DNA of 64,000 nucleotides from CAYTPI01 sp964439625 (lineage in GTDB: Bacteria; Chloroflexota; Anaerolineae; Aggregatilineales; UBA3940): the NCBI GenBank assembly GCA_964439625.1, contig CAYTPI010000003.1:1-64000 (forward strand), written 5' to 3'. Below the pieces are notes generated by a model that did not search any database, had not been told where the DNA came from, and was given only the letters and a program-made list of their open reading frames with translations. This document shows positions 27,567 through 36,902 of the stretch, piece after piece (within the stretch, counting starts at the first letter, position 1; every line of letters starts with the position of its first letter). A program made the translations under genes and the position numbers.

Positions 27567-28283
27567 TTAGTCTCGGCGCCCAATCAGGATCGTTACGTAA
27601 TATAGCAGTTGGAATAACGCAATCAACATACTGGCAACATACGTCAGGGCTGCTGCCGTCAGGACGGCGCGCGCGCCACGCAGCTCACGGTTATCAACCA
27701 AGAGATTACTCTGCGTAAGCATCCGCATAGCACGCTGGGATGCGTCAATTTCCACTGGCAGCGTTATCAATGCGAAGATGAACGTCAGTGAGAACAAACC
27801 CAAGCCGAACCATGCTAGCAGCTCACCCAGACCAGCAAAAGCACTGACCATTGCCATTAACAGGATGCCAATGAAGAACAAAATCGGGCCTAACCGCGAG
27901 CCAAAATTCACAGCAGGCACTAGGATGCCACGTAACGTCAATAATGGATTGCTACGTGCGTGCTGTTCTGCGTGACCAATCTCATGAGCAGCGATTGCTA
28001 ACGCCGCTACTGATTCGCCTTGAGACACCCCCTGCGAAAGATTTAATGACTTGTTCCGCGGATCGTAATTGTCAGAGAGTTCGCCAGCAATTGTATTGAT
28101 CGTGACATCATTGATCGCATTTTGTGATAGCAAGAGCTGAGTGGCCTTTGCCCCGGTCACATTGGAGCGGTTAGGCTCTTTTGACCATTTGCCATACGCA
28201 GATCGGACTCGCCATTGCGCGTACAACATAAACAAAAAAGCTGGACCAATAAAGATAAAGTACAGTGGGTCAAAGAAAAACAT
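27567..28283 (-). CDS. Membrane zinc metallopeptidase (YugP-like)
   Basis: 238 residues. An N-terminal membrane segment is followed by the zinc motif HEIGHAEQH at 100-108 and two or three further membrane segments in the second half (LGPILFFIGILLMAMVSAF, FSLTFIFALITLPVEIDAS). This matches the neutral zinc metallopeptidase family represented by YugP of Bacillus. Substrates are unknown. It is a single gene with its promoter in the gap to 28435. Confidence 0.88.
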   Translation of the reverse strand: MFFFDPLYFIFIGPAFLFMLYAQWRVRSAYGKWSKEPNRSNVTGAKATQLLLSQNAINDVTINTIAGELSDNYDPRNKSLNLSQGVSQGESVAALAIAAHEIGHAEQHARSNPLLTLRGILVPAVNFGSRLGPILFFIGILLMAMVSAFAGLGELLAWFGLGLFSLTFIFALITLPVEIDASQRAMRMLTQSNLLVDNRELRGARAVLTAAALTYVASMLIALFQLLYYVTILIGRRD

Positions 28284-28434
28284 GCTTTAAACACCTGAGC
28301 TTTCACTTATTATGCATCAACATATAAGAATAATAGCATATTTTGAAATATGTCTGCGTCAGAACAGTATATAACTGGTTTGCACAGGGCTATTAGTCTC
28401 TGTAGACTTGCCCTGACGGGAGAGGAGTGCCACT

Positions 28435-29370
28435 TTGACTGAACAACAAAATGCGCGTGCCGTGATCTATGGTTTGGCCCTTGGAGATGCTCTCGGCTAC
28501 CCGATTGAATTTTTACGAATGGATAAAATCAAGGCGATTTACGGGCCGCAAGGCATTGTCGAACCACCCGATCCAGCCACATACTCCGATGAAACACAAA
28601 CATCACTGGTTGTTGCGCAAACTCTCATTGCAACAGGTAGCGCTGGTCTTGACCTGCTGATGGCTGAGCTGAGTCAGCGTCTTGTGAATTGGAGTAACTC
28701 AGATGAAAACACCCGTGCTCCTGGGCATACATTAATTGAATCCATACGTAACCTTGAAGCAGGTACAGCCTGGCATGAAGCGGGTTCGGAGGCACTCGGT
28801 AATGGTTCAACCATCCGTATGGCACCCATAGGCTACTTCTTCCAGCGCCAACCGGAGGAGTTACGCAAAGTGGCATCTGCCGTTGGGAAGGCTACCCACA
28901 CGCATGTCGTTGCTGAAACGACGGCTATCGCAGCCGCTTATCTAGTAAAGCTGGCCCTTGACGGCGCACCTCTTGATCAGTTTGTTGATCTGACGCTGCG
29001 TTTTGTGGGTAAAGCACCGCCAGAAATTACTACGGCGCTTCACACCGTGCTCGATAGACTCACATGGTCAGATGAGGTGGCTGCGCTCAACAGCCTAGGC
29101 GGCGGATGGTTAGCTCATGAAGCAATATCAATGGCCTTGTTCTGTGTGCTGCGCTACCCAGAGAGCTATCGAGAGGCTGTTCAACTGGCCGCCAACATTC
29201 CAGGCGACTCAGACTCAGTCGCATCAATTACTGGCGGGTTATCTGGCGCGCTGGTGGGTATGGATGGTATTCCAACAGAGTGGATTGCGCGTTTGGAGAA
29301 ACAGTCTTTTCTCGAGGAGATCGCTGACGACCTAGCCGCACGTAAAGAGCGAGTGTTCGGCTCGCGCTAA
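28435..29370 (+). CDS. ADP-ribosylglycohydrolase family protein
   Basis: 311 residues from TTG at 28435, preceded by GGAGAGGAG at good spacing. The family landmarks are GLALGDALGYPIEF at 13-26, YSDETQTSL near 45-53 as the first metal site, and PGDSDSVASITGGLSGA near the end as the second. Such enzymes remove ADP-ribose from proteins or act on related nucleotides, including in nitrogenase control by DraG; no DraT or nitrogenase is in view, so the target is unknown. It is convergent with the dehydrogenase gene and overlaps its end by 4 bases. Confidence 0.88.
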   Translation: MTEQQNARAVIYGLALGDALGYPIEFLRMDKIKAIYGPQGIVEPPDPATYSDETQTSLVVAQTLIATGSAGLDLLMAELSQRLVNWSNSDENTRAPGHTLIESIRNLEAGTAWHEAGSEALGNGSTIRMAPIGYFFQRQPEELRKVASAVGKATHTHVVAETTAIAAAYLVKLALDGAPLDQFVDLTLRFVGKAPPEITTALHTVLDRLTWSDEVAALNSLGGGWLAHEAISMALFCVLRYPESYREAVQLAANIPGDSDSVASITGGLSGALVGMDGIPTEWIARLEKQSFLEEIADDLAARKERVFGSR

Positions 29371-30389
29371 TAGCCCAGCGTTTTATCAATTACGTTAAGC
29401 AGAGGTACACCACTTAGGTAGCGGCGTAAATTTTCACAAAATAAGTCGATTGCGCGTTCATCGTAGCGGTTGCTTAACCCAGATATATGCGGCGTGATGA
29501 CAACATTATCCATCCCCCATAATGGATGATCTTCAGGGAGTGGCTCCTCCTCGAATACATCCAACGACGCCCCTGCAATCTGGCCTTGTTGTAAAGCCGC
29601 AACGAGTGCCTTCTGTTCTACAATTTGACCACGTGCTACGTTTATCAAAATGGCGTTTTGTTTCATGGTAGCCAATGCCGCATCGTTAATCATTCCTTTT
29701 GTGTGTTTGTTCAACGGTAGAGCTAACACGACAAAATCTACTTCAGTAAGCATACTATTGAGAGCTTCGGATGGGTAGAACCGCTGAGGAATCTCGGCAT
29801 CGGGGTCTCCAATACGCTCTTTCCCCTGGTAAGATGATAAGCGTAAGTTTCTCAAGTCGCGCTTTAGGGCCAACACGCTCATTCCAAAGCTACTGGCTAA
29901 ACGGGCGACTTCTCTAGAAATGCTACCATATCCGACTAGGCCAACTGTTTGACCGCGCAGTTCATTGGTCGCATAGATGCTCCATCGAGTATGCTGTTCA
30001 GGCCAATGTTGTTCGCTCTGATTACTTCGCGTTATTGACATATGTTTCGTATGGTAGAGCATCTGCCCAAGAACATGTTCGGCAATTGGTACAGCATGTA
30101 TCCCACTAACGTTTGTAAATATAACGTCCTCATTTGAATAAAGCGGGTGCGTCATAAACTTGTTGACGCCCGCACTGTGAACCTGCACCCATTTGACTGC
30201 GGCTGCTTGCTCATGGGGCGGTAGTGTATACGAAGCATAAAAGATTTCCGTGTCTCGGGGGAGGCTAGTCACTTCCCCAGGTGCAGCCTCTGGGTCAACG
30301 CTAACCTCTAGACGGTGAGATATCTGGCGCACTTGCGTGACGAGTTCATCAGTGAATGGCCAGTTAATGTGTATTTTGATTGGGTTCAC
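29367..30389 (-). CDS. D-2-hydroxyacid dehydrogenase (NAD-binding)
   Basis: About 340 residues from GTG at 30389. The frame is open to a TTG at 30440, but that site lies in a terminator hairpin, while GTG at 30389 has AAAGAAAG about 8 bases upstream. The NAD domain shows VGLVGYGSISREVARLA; the catalytic Arg is in NVARGQIV and the catalytic His in ITPHISGL. It reduces a 2-keto acid to a D-2-hydroxy acid or the reverse; it resembles glyoxylate/phosphoglycerate dehydrogenase-like enzymes, and the substrate is not assignable. Confidence 0.88.
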   Translation of the reverse strand: MNPIKIHINWPFTDELVTQVRQISHRLEVSVDPEAAPGEVTSLPRDTEIFYASYTLPPHEQAAAVKWVQVHSAGVNKFMTHPLYSNEDVIFTNVSGIHAVPIAEHVLGQMLYHTKHMSITRSNQSEQHWPEQHTRWSIYATNELRGQTVGLVGYGSISREVARLASSFGMSVLALKRDLRNLRLSSYQGKERIGDPDAEIPQRFYPSEALNSMLTEVDFVVLALPLNKHTKGMINDAALATMKQNAILINVARGQIVEQKALVAALQQGQIAGASLDVFEEEPLPEDHPLWGMDNVVITPHISGLSNRYDERAIDLFCENLRRYLSGVPLLNVIDKTLGY

Positions 30390-30429
30390 GCCGGTGCTTT
30401 CTTTCGTGAGGTTACGCACAAAAATAAAA

Positions 30430-30461
30430 ATGTCAGGCAAATACTACCGTTTGCCTGACAT
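30430..30461 (-). terminator. Strong hairpin terminator after the CBS-domain gene
   Basis: A perfect 12-bp stem (atgtcaggcaaa at 30430-30441 against 30450-30461) with an 8-base loop lies 8 bases beyond the stop of the CNNM gene at 30469. On the minus strand it is followed by tttttattttt, so it is a classical intrinsic terminator. It also excludes the TTG at 30440 as a start of the next gene. Confidence 0.85.
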
Positions 30462-30468
30462 TAGTGGC

Positions 30469-31653
30469 TCAATGTGTGTTGGGTAGTGTTTTGCCGCCGT
30501 CTAACGCTTTGATACCCTCCGTAGAACTGGCAATGCCTGGTATGTTGAAAAGTGCTCGGCGTCGTTGGTAACGTTGACGTGCTAATTCTCTTAAATCTTC
30601 GACGACATCACTCTCATCGACGATTTCAATACCCAAAAGTGATTCAACTGCATCTTCCATCGTGACGATACCTTCCGTGCCACCGTGTTCGCCAATCACG
30701 AGTAACATGTGTTCGCCTTCGTCAATGAAGCTGCTCAATACAGCGGTAACAGTTGCAACATGCGGGACAGCTTTCATCGGGCGAGCTAATTCACTAAGTT
30801 TTGTTTCGTGCTCATCGTTAGCCTCCGTCGCATAGATTTCATATCGAAGGACAAACGCTTCAATGTCATCGAGTGTTTCGTTGTAAATCGGAATACGCGA
30901 ATACGGCAGAGACCTATCGGCTTCCACAACTTCACTGACAGTCATATCAGCTTGTAACGCCAGAATGACTGTACGCGGTGTCATTATTTCGCGCACATAA
31001 ACAGTGTTCAGTTGCAGTAGGTTACGCAGCACACGTAGTTCCTCAGCTTCAAGTGCCCCTTCAGCACCCAAAATGCTTGCCAAAATTTCTAGCTCAACAC
31101 GCGTACCCGTCGGCTGCTTTTCTTTTGGTTCTAGCAACCGAGTGATCAGCCGAAATGTCCAAACTGCTGGGTAAAACACGATCACCAAAGCCTGAATAGA
31201 ATAGGCCGCAAAAGTCGTCAGGCTCTTCCAGTAGATGGCCCCAAGTGTTTTGGGGATAATCTCAGAGAATACAAGAATCAGCAATGTGAGGACGGCGGAG
31301 ATGATGCCGACAAATTCACTGCCAAATACGCCAACCGCTTGAGCACCGGCACCAGCTGCACCAACGGTGTGTGCAATTGTATTTAGCGTCAGGATTGCCG
31401 AGATTGGGTCTTCGACGTTTTCCTTGTGCTTTTCCATTAATGCGCCTGAGCGCCGGCCTTCTTGCTTTAGCGCTTTCGTATGCGAATACGTCGTTGAAAA
31501 AAGGATGGCTTCTAAGATCGAGCAGAAAAACGAAAAGCCCAGTGCTACCAGGATAAATACAACCATGCCTGTGACTGTGCCAGCTTGCTCTTCACCACCT
31601 GGGCCTATTGGCGCTAGTGGCGCAGCAAATAACAATATTTTATTGGTTAACAT
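30469..31653 (-). CDS. CNNM/CorC-type membrane protein with CBS pair (hemolysin family)
   Basis: 394 residues. A DUF21 membrane domain covers about residues 25-200 with several hydrophobic segments (GMVVFILVALGFSFFCSIL, FVGIISAVLTLLILVFSEII), and contains the conserved PKTLG. A CBS pair follows (VREIMTPRTVILALQADM; GTEGIVTMEDAVESLLG). There is no clear CorC_HlyC domain at the end. The family is linked to Mg2+/Co2+ export and magnesium balance. It is a single gene closed by a strong terminator. Confidence 0.9.
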   Translation of the reverse strand: MLTNKILLFAAPLAPIGPGGEEQAGTVTGMVVFILVALGFSFFCSILEAILFSTTYSHTKALKQEGRRSGALMEKHKENVEDPISAILTLNTIAHTVGAAGAGAQAVGVFGSEFVGIISAVLTLLILVFSEIIPKTLGAIYWKSLTTFAAYSIQALVIVFYPAVWTFRLITRLLEPKEKQPTGTRVELEILASILGAEGALEAEELRVLRNLLQLNTVYVREIMTPRTVILALQADMTVSEVVEADRSLPYSRIPIYNETLDDIEAFVLRYEIYATEANDEHETKLSELARPMKAVPHVATVTAVLSSFIDEGEHMLLVIGEHGGTEGIVTMEDAVESLLGIEIVDESDVVEDLRELARQRYQRRRALFNIPGIASSTEGIKALDGGKTLPNTH

Positions 31654-31808
31654 TCATACCTTACGACTAATTGAGTCGTACAACTTCCTATGATGGATTA
31701 ATGTTACAAAGCCCGCCGGGAAGTGTCAATAGGATTTGTTGTTTGAATGGAACCTTGAGCATCCTAAAGGCGTCTTATCATCAGGAAACACACAACAGGA
31801 GATGAGCA

Positions 31809-32828
31809 ATGCGAAAAGTCATAATGCGTGTTGGCATAATCGGTGTCGCAAGCATAATTATCAATCTGATATTTATAATATTAGCCTTCATAGCCATCGT
31901 CGGCCCTTCTTTAAATGAGTCGAGTTATCAAGCACTCTCTGGTGGGGTTGAAATGGAAGAAGATGTCTTTGCTGAAGATATGGCGGCTAATCGCTCAGCC
32001 GAATTTGAGCCTGCTGCTGTACCTCAGGCAGAGAACATTGCATTTGACGCCGACGATGTCAGCTTCATAGAGCAAGAAGCCTTGCCCCAACAGCAGCAAG
32101 AACGTTTGATCATCCGCACAGGTAATATCAGCATTGATGTTGAAGATACCATTGAGGTGCAAGAAGAAATTGAAGCAATTGTTCAACGCTACGCAGATGC
32201 AGGTGCATTTGTTGTTAGCAGTAGCGAGTCTGGTAACAGAGGTGATCGCCAACCCAGCATTTCGATGGCAATCCGGGTACCATCCTCTGAATTCGAGATA
32301 GTTATGGACGAAATTGCCGGGTTAGGTGTTGAAGTGAACTTCCGGGAGCAATCTGGGCAGGATGTCACGGAAGAGTTTGTTGATCTCCAAGCTCGCATAG
32401 AGAGTCTTGAGATAGCGCGTGATCGCCTCTTAGAGATCATCGAAGAGGCTCAGACGACCGAAGAACTGCTGCTGGCGGAGCAGCAACTCACACAACGTGA
32501 GGCTGAGTTAGAGTCTCTTAAGGGACGAGCGCAGTTTCTACAAGAGTCTGCGCAGTTGTCGAGCATCAGCGTCCAACTTGAACCATTTATTCTCAACCAA
32601 CCGATTGACAATCGTTGGAACCCGTCAGTTACAGTGCGGCGTGCAGTGGATGGGTTTATTGATGGGTTTCAGGGTTTGGTCGATTTCCTAATTATCTTCC
32701 TGATCAGCGTACTGCCGTTCTTGGTGGTCTTCGGTGGCATTCTCTATTTTGTTATCAGAGTGGTTGTGCGTCTGGCCAGACGGCGTAGAGCTCGCAAGCC
32801 AGCAGAGGAAATAGACGAAGAAAACTAA
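31809..32828 (+). CDS. DUF4349 domain protein
   Basis: 339 residues. An N-terminal hydrophobic segment (VASIIINLIFIILAFIAIVG) acts as an anchor. The DUF4349 domain spans about 95-310: LIIRTGNISIDVEDTIEVQE, then a central coiled coil (LQARIESLEIARDRLLEII) and a final membrane helix (LIIFLISVLPFLVVFGG) with a basic tail. The domain faces outside the membrane in related proteins; its function is unknown. AGGAG precedes ATG 31809. Confidence 0.85.
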   Translation: MRKVIMRVGIIGVASIIINLIFIILAFIAIVGPSLNESSYQALSGGVEMEEDVFAEDMAANRSAEFEPAAVPQAENIAFDADDVSFIEQEALPQQQQERLIIRTGNISIDVEDTIEVQEEIEAIVQRYADAGAFVVSSSESGNRGDRQPSISMAIRVPSSEFEIVMDEIAGLGVEVNFREQSGQDVTEEFVDLQARIESLEIARDRLLEIIEEAQTTEELLLAEQQLTQREAELESLKGRAQFLQESAQLSSISVQLEPFILNQPIDNRWNPSVTVRRAVDGFIDGFQGLVDFLIIFLISVLPFLVVFGGILYFVIRVVVRLARRRRARKPAEEIDEEN

Positions 32829-32861
32829 ATAATACTAATACTACGCGACACATCGATAAAA

Positions 32862-32885
32862 GGGGAGGCCTTAGCGGGCCTTCTC
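32862..32885. terminator. Terminator between convergent DUF4349 and herA genes
   Basis: ggggaggcc (32862-32870) pairs with ggccttctc (32877-32885), including two G-U pairs, around a 6-base loop, followed by a pyrimidine-rich tctcttc. Confidence 0.55.
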
Positions 32886-32959
32886 TCTTCAGCATGACAT
32901 AATTGGCGCCCCAATAAGCATTCTTAGCTAAGGCATATCATTCGTTCTGGGGAGACGGA

Positions 32960-34624
32960 TTAGTCCAACCCTTCAAATGAGTCGTCACCGTAGAGCACTT
33001 CTTTACCATTCGGCAGCGCCTGCGCTTCGACTTCTCCTGTCATGGCAGCGTAAAATGCCTGGTCATATGACCGTGTTTTAATGACTACTGGCATAGGGAC
33101 AGCATGCCCAAGCACAATTGCCTGTTGGCGTGTCTCAAGGCGCGCCAGCACTTCTTTTAGACCTTGTCCACCACTGACCCCCATTAGCACAGCGCTTATA
33201 TCTTTATCATTGTCGAGTAGTGCCGTGACCCGCGTGCCTATCTGTGACATGACCTCTTCATCGATGGCACTTGGGCGTTGATCTATCACAAGTAGCGTTA
33301 CTTTGTACTTACGCAACTCACGAGCGATCACACCGAAAATAGTTTGGCGTGCAATTTGGGGCTCAAGGAACTTATGCGCTTCTTCAATCGTAATCAACAT
33401 TTGTGGTGGCTGCTTACTTTCATCGCCAAGAGACGCTTCAATTGCGTCAACATACTGCTTGCGGATGCGGCGCGTTAAATAGTTGGCTACCAAAATATAC
33501 GCTTCAAGTGCGTTACCATAGCGCCCGAACTCCAAAACTACACTGGTGCCCTTCTCGATGTTACGCAGAATAGCCTCGACGGCGCTGTCCCCATCGCGTC
33601 CTGAGTCTGGTGTGAGGAACGTGAAACGTTGGAAGCGGCTGAGACGGCGAATCAGTGCCGAGAGTGCGGCTGAGTTGATAGTTGAGTGTGTTTGAATTAT
33701 GTCGTCTATAAGTTCGCCGTCTGCGGAGAGTAACCTCTGAATCCAATCTTTGCCCCATATACGCCGCAGCGTGTAAGCGGCATCTAGCATCGTATCTGAG
33801 ATATCCATCGTCTGCTTGAGGGCAGCTAAGTCTTCCGGTTCAATCTCGCTGTATCCCATCTTGACGACATAGTCAGGTCGCACGCCACGGCGCCTAGATG
33901 ACTCATCATCCAGGGTAAAGACGGCGACGCGTTCTGGAAACATCTGTTTAAGCCCTTTGACGGTTCCACCGGCTTCTGTAACGACTTCGTAGCCATAGTC
34001 ATTGTGCATATCAAAGATCAGATTGACAGCGGCTCGCCTAGCAATAACGCCCGCTAAAAGCACGCGAGTCAGAAAACTTTTACCCGTACCGCTCTTGCCA
34101 AAGATTCCTACAGAGCGCTCTGTCAAACGCTTTAAGTTGACGTTGACTTTCGTATCTAACAATTCAATTGGTGAACCAATATGAAAGTGGTCTTCGTCGT
34201 CTTCACCAAACACATCGTTGATGTCTTGTTCAGTAGCTTCGCGCACTTCCTGAAAATGAAGCGGCACCGTGCGAACAGGCCCAACAGTGAGGTCTTCGTT
34301 AATCGTTAGCATCGGGACAATGTGCATTGTGGCGTAAGCCATTGAACCGGTGTAGACGTCTGCCAAGAACTGATTCGAGGTATCTGGTGGGGTACTGACG
34401 ATCTGTGAATTTGTATTATCTAACCCGATATCAGTAATCATGCAGATGAAGCGCTTTTTCTGACCCGAGACAACCACATAACGCCCAACCGCTAACTCTT
34501 CTATGTCTGTTTGTGGTTCCAGCTTGATGTCTAACCCGCGGCTCAACGAACCACCAACAATAACGCCTAACCGCGAAGAGCGTGGCCCAAAGTATGCGTC
34601 AAACTCGTCGTATTGAGTGCCCAT
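32960..34624 (-). CDS. herA: HerA-type DNA translocase ATPase
   Basis: 554 residues. An N-terminal HAS-barrel (LGVIVGGSLSRGLDIKL) is followed by the FtsK/HerA-like ATPase: Walker A GIFGKSGTGKSFL at 173-185, a Walker B region ending MLITIEEAHKFLEPQIA, the sensor LLVIDQRPSAID and the arginine-rich end. HerA forms hexamers that pump DNA and drive NurA to resect broken ends. It is the last gene of a leftward operon nurA - HAS-barrel protein - herA, with one base between the middle stop and its ATG. The motifs needed for ATP hydrolysis are all present. Confidence 0.93.
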   Translation of the reverse strand: MGTQYDEFDAYFGPRSSRLGVIVGGSLSRGLDIKLEPQTDIEELAVGRYVVVSGQKKRFICMITDIGLDNTNSQIVSTPPDTSNQFLADVYTGSMAYATMHIVPMLTINEDLTVGPVRTVPLHFQEVREATEQDINDVFGEDDEDHFHIGSPIELLDTKVNVNLKRLTERSVGIFGKSGTGKSFLTRVLLAGVIARRAAVNLIFDMHNDYGYEVVTEAGGTVKGLKQMFPERVAVFTLDDESSRRRGVRPDYVVKMGYSEIEPEDLAALKQTMDISDTMLDAAYTLRRIWGKDWIQRLLSADGELIDDIIQTHSTINSAALSALIRRLSRFQRFTFLTPDSGRDGDSAVEAILRNIEKGTSVVLEFGRYGNALEAYILVANYLTRRIRKQYVDAIEASLGDESKQPPQMLITIEEAHKFLEPQIARQTIFGVIARELRKYKVTLLVIDQRPSAIDEEVMSQIGTRVTALLDNDKDISAVLMGVSGGQGLKEVLARLETRQQAIVLGHAVPMPVVIKTRSYDQAFYAAMTGEVEAQALPNGKEVLYGDDSFEGLD

Positions 34625-34625
34625 C

Positions 34626-35240
34626 TTAGACTCCTGCTGGGTAAATTAAGCGTAATAAGTTGTCCAACCGTGCCATATCGCCGCTCAGAAGGCGTCCTGC
34701 TTCACGTCCGGCTGAAACTAAATAATTATATTGCTGTTCCTCTGGTAGGGTAGCGGCTGCGATCATGAGAGCGGCAGCTAAGAGCTGTTCACTTGGTACT
34801 TGTGAGTTGAATACAATCGGGAAGAAGTCGAAGCGTAGCATGACCTCTTGAATTTCTTCATCAGTACACAAACATACAGGGTCAAGGCTCATAGGTGGGC
34901 GTGGTGGCAGCGAATGACGAACGTACCTATCGCTCGCACGGTATGCTATCGATAAGACACTCATCTCAATCGGCACAATACGGTGGTTACGGTGATCTCG
35001 TACAACCTCTTCGGTCACATTCTCGGCTAGTACCATTTGCTTAACTAATGGATCATCGTCAATATGAATGTTGTAGATGAGCCCGTAGATAGTATCTCGA
35101 GTCTCTTCGCGTGGCTGTGCCTTCACAACCATCCCGAATGATGGTTCACCGATCTGGTTAACGCGTGAACCTGCAGAAAATCCTGATGTACTGGAGCGCA
35201 GCACACGACCAATTATTTGATCATCTGGAATATCTATCAT
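34626..35240 (-). CDS. HAS-barrel-like protein between nurA and herA
   Basis: 204 residues. The N-terminal third looks like a second HAS-barrel (IIGRVLRSSTSGFSAGSRVN, then GEPSFGMVVKAQ and YGLIYNIHID), the beta-barrel also found at the front of HerA and F1-ATPase subunits. The rest is helical (SEQLLAAALMIAAATLPEEQ, AGREAGRLLSGDMARLDNLL). No ATPase or nuclease motif is visible. Its ATG directly follows the nurA stop and its stop is one base before herA, so it is made together with both. A role as adaptor or clamp in a HerA-NurA complex is inference. Confidence 0.75.
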   Translation of the reverse strand: MIDIPDDQIIGRVLRSSTSGFSAGSRVNQIGEPSFGMVVKAQPREETRDTIYGLIYNIHIDDDPLVKQMVLAENVTEEVVRDHRNHRIVPIEMSVLSIAYRASDRYVRHSLPPRPPMSLDPVCLCTDEEIQEVMLRFDFFPIVFNSQVPSEQLLAAALMIAAATLPEEQQYNYLVSAGREAGRLLSGDMARLDNLLRLIYPAGV

Positions 35241-36470
35241 TTAGATTGTATCGTCCTCCATTTTGTAGCTGCTGCGTTTTCCTCTTGAAGCTACCTTACT
35301 TTGTTGCTTACTGCTGTCTTCTGTCATCATGCCTTGACGAGTTAATGATACACGTACCATTGTGTCAAATTGAAGGGCTTCTTCACGTCTGACAAGCGCG
35401 AGTTCATCAGCCCGTGTCAACGCATAGGGGTATCTCGTAGCGACTTGCTGGCACTGTTGACAGATCAACGCATGTAACTCATTGATTAAATGCCGATCAT
35501 CGGCAACCCACATCGGTACTTCGACTCGCGCAATCTGTGGGCGTTCACCTTTTAACGAAACATTTATGTAAAAGTAGCAGACTTCGTGCGTGTCGCCACC
35601 GACTTGGCGAAACTCTTTATTGGCTGGAGACATTTGGACCATTATGGATGAACGGTCACCTGGTTCGAGTAGATACATATACACCTGTGCGTCTTGTAGA
35701 CCTTCTAGGGGGCCGTCATTAGCAAGTTTCCTGCGTGTAATATCCTCTTCGGCTATATCCAGTAGATAAAGTAACGCGACCATGAAGCGACTGCGCGGTC
35801 TGTCTGTGTAGCCACATAAACCAGCATGAACTTCTCTCAGGCGTTCCATAGCGCCGAAGTAAATTGAGCGTAGTTGAGAGCGATCAGGCACATCAGAGCT
35901 CATCACAAATAGCAAGGGGCCGTCCAACATCGAAATGAGAGGCCGAGCCATATCCCGTTGTTGCCATCCATGCTCAGCGAGCGCTTGCATTTCTGCCACA
36001 TTGCGTCGTGCTGAGACGATTGTAGGCGTGATTATCCCGCGATCTTCGTTTAGTAGATAGCCCTTTTCATAGAAAAGGTAAGGTTGACTGTGTATTTGAG
36101 GCGCTTCGCCAGAACCAAGGTGAATTATGAAAGTGCCTGTGTTCAGGACATAGTACAGAGCCGAACCATGTGTATTCGGAAGGATTTGAGAGCCGTCTGT
36201 GGCGATTAGCGTTGCCGAATTGGGTGTTTCTGGCAGTGGATAAGCATTCATAAGCGCTTCATCAAGCAAACGTGCCCCACGGTACCCCGCATCTCGGTCG
36301 ACAGCTAGTTGTACCCGCTCATTTATGTCGTCTATAGCATGTGAATCGGAAAAACGTTCCATGATTTCAAGCGCTATCTCGACCTTAGAACGATCTGTCT
36401 CTTCCTGAGCAGCCAGATACTCGCTCATTCGTCCAATTTGCTCGGTCAACTTATAGAATTCTAACGTCAC
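35241..36470 (-). CDS. nurA: NurA-type nuclease
   Basis: 409 residues from GTG at 36470, preceded by GGAGGAAA. The NurA nuclease core has the first metal-binding Asp92 in IATDGSQILPN, and a second acidic site in LISMLDGPLLFV near 186, as in RNase H-like NurA enzymes. NurA works with the HerA pump to process double-strand breaks. It heads the operon with the HAS-barrel protein and herA. A LexA-like palindrome lies 137 bases upstream, which points to induction by DNA damage. Confidence 0.9.
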   Translation of the reverse strand: MTLEFYKLTEQIGRMSEYLAAQEETDRSKVEIALEIMERFSDSHAIDDINERVQLAVDRDAGYRGARLLDEALMNAYPLPETPNSATLIATDGSQILPNTHGSALYYVLNTGTFIIHLGSGEAPQIHSQPYLFYEKGYLLNEDRGIITPTIVSARRNVAEMQALAEHGWQQRDMARPLISMLDGPLLFVMSSDVPDRSQLRSIYFGAMERLREVHAGLCGYTDRPRSRFMVALLYLLDIAEEDITRRKLANDGPLEGLQDAQVYMYLLEPGDRSSIMVQMSPANKEFRQVGGDTHEVCYFYINVSLKGERPQIARVEVPMWVADDRHLINELHALICQQCQQVATRYPYALTRADELALVRREEALQFDTMVRVSLTRQGMMTEDSSKQQSKVASRGKRSSYKMEDDTI

Positions 36471-36902
36471 GCTAACTTTCCTCCATAGTGGGTTCGGGCG
36501 AGCTTAGCACTGACGTTCTAATGACGCAAAAATGATGAAGCCATTAGTTCAACTCATGATTTTAAGCGCGCCTCTAACCACTAGCTGCTAACAAAACGTT
36601 CTATTTTAGAACAAATGTTCTATTTTATGACTTTGGTCAATTTCTTGAAGTCACTAAAGTGTGTGGAGGGGTTAGAGAACAGATGGTCTAATTAAACCTG
36701 AGAGAAATTAACGCGATGTTTACATAACACATACTAAAACAAGGTAAATATAGAAATCAAGTTTTTCGTCACAACTGAACTTACTGCATGTGACGTGGGA
36801 GGTAGTCTAAGTGAGGTTTAATCAAATCTAAGCGGCGATATAACAAAAGTATAAACCTCCCGATCTAGGAGGCCTGTAAATCATCTCAGTGCAGAAGTAG
36901 AA
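36471..36902. other. Intergenic region upstream of nurA operon
   Basis: 432 bases without a gene. They hold the SOS-like palindrome at 36607-36622 and an overlapping palindrome at 36598-36612. Near the recombinase gene a short cctcc/ggagg hairpin (about 36856-36872) may serve as weak terminator for the recombinase message. An inverted pair aattaaacctgag (near 36691) and gtgaggtttaatc (near 36810) is imperfect and unexplained. Confidence 0.5.
36598..36622. promoter_or_regulatory. SOS-box-like operators upstream of nurA
   Basis: tagaacaaatgttcta at 36607-36622 has 7-bp inverted arms and fits GAAC-N4-GTTC, the LexA/DinR box of Gram-positive bacteria and reported for Chloroflexota. Overlapping it, gttctattttagaac at 36598-36612 gives a second palindrome with 6-bp arms. 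Placed 137 bases before the GTG of nurA, the pair could repress the repair operon until DNA damage. Confidence 0.65.
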
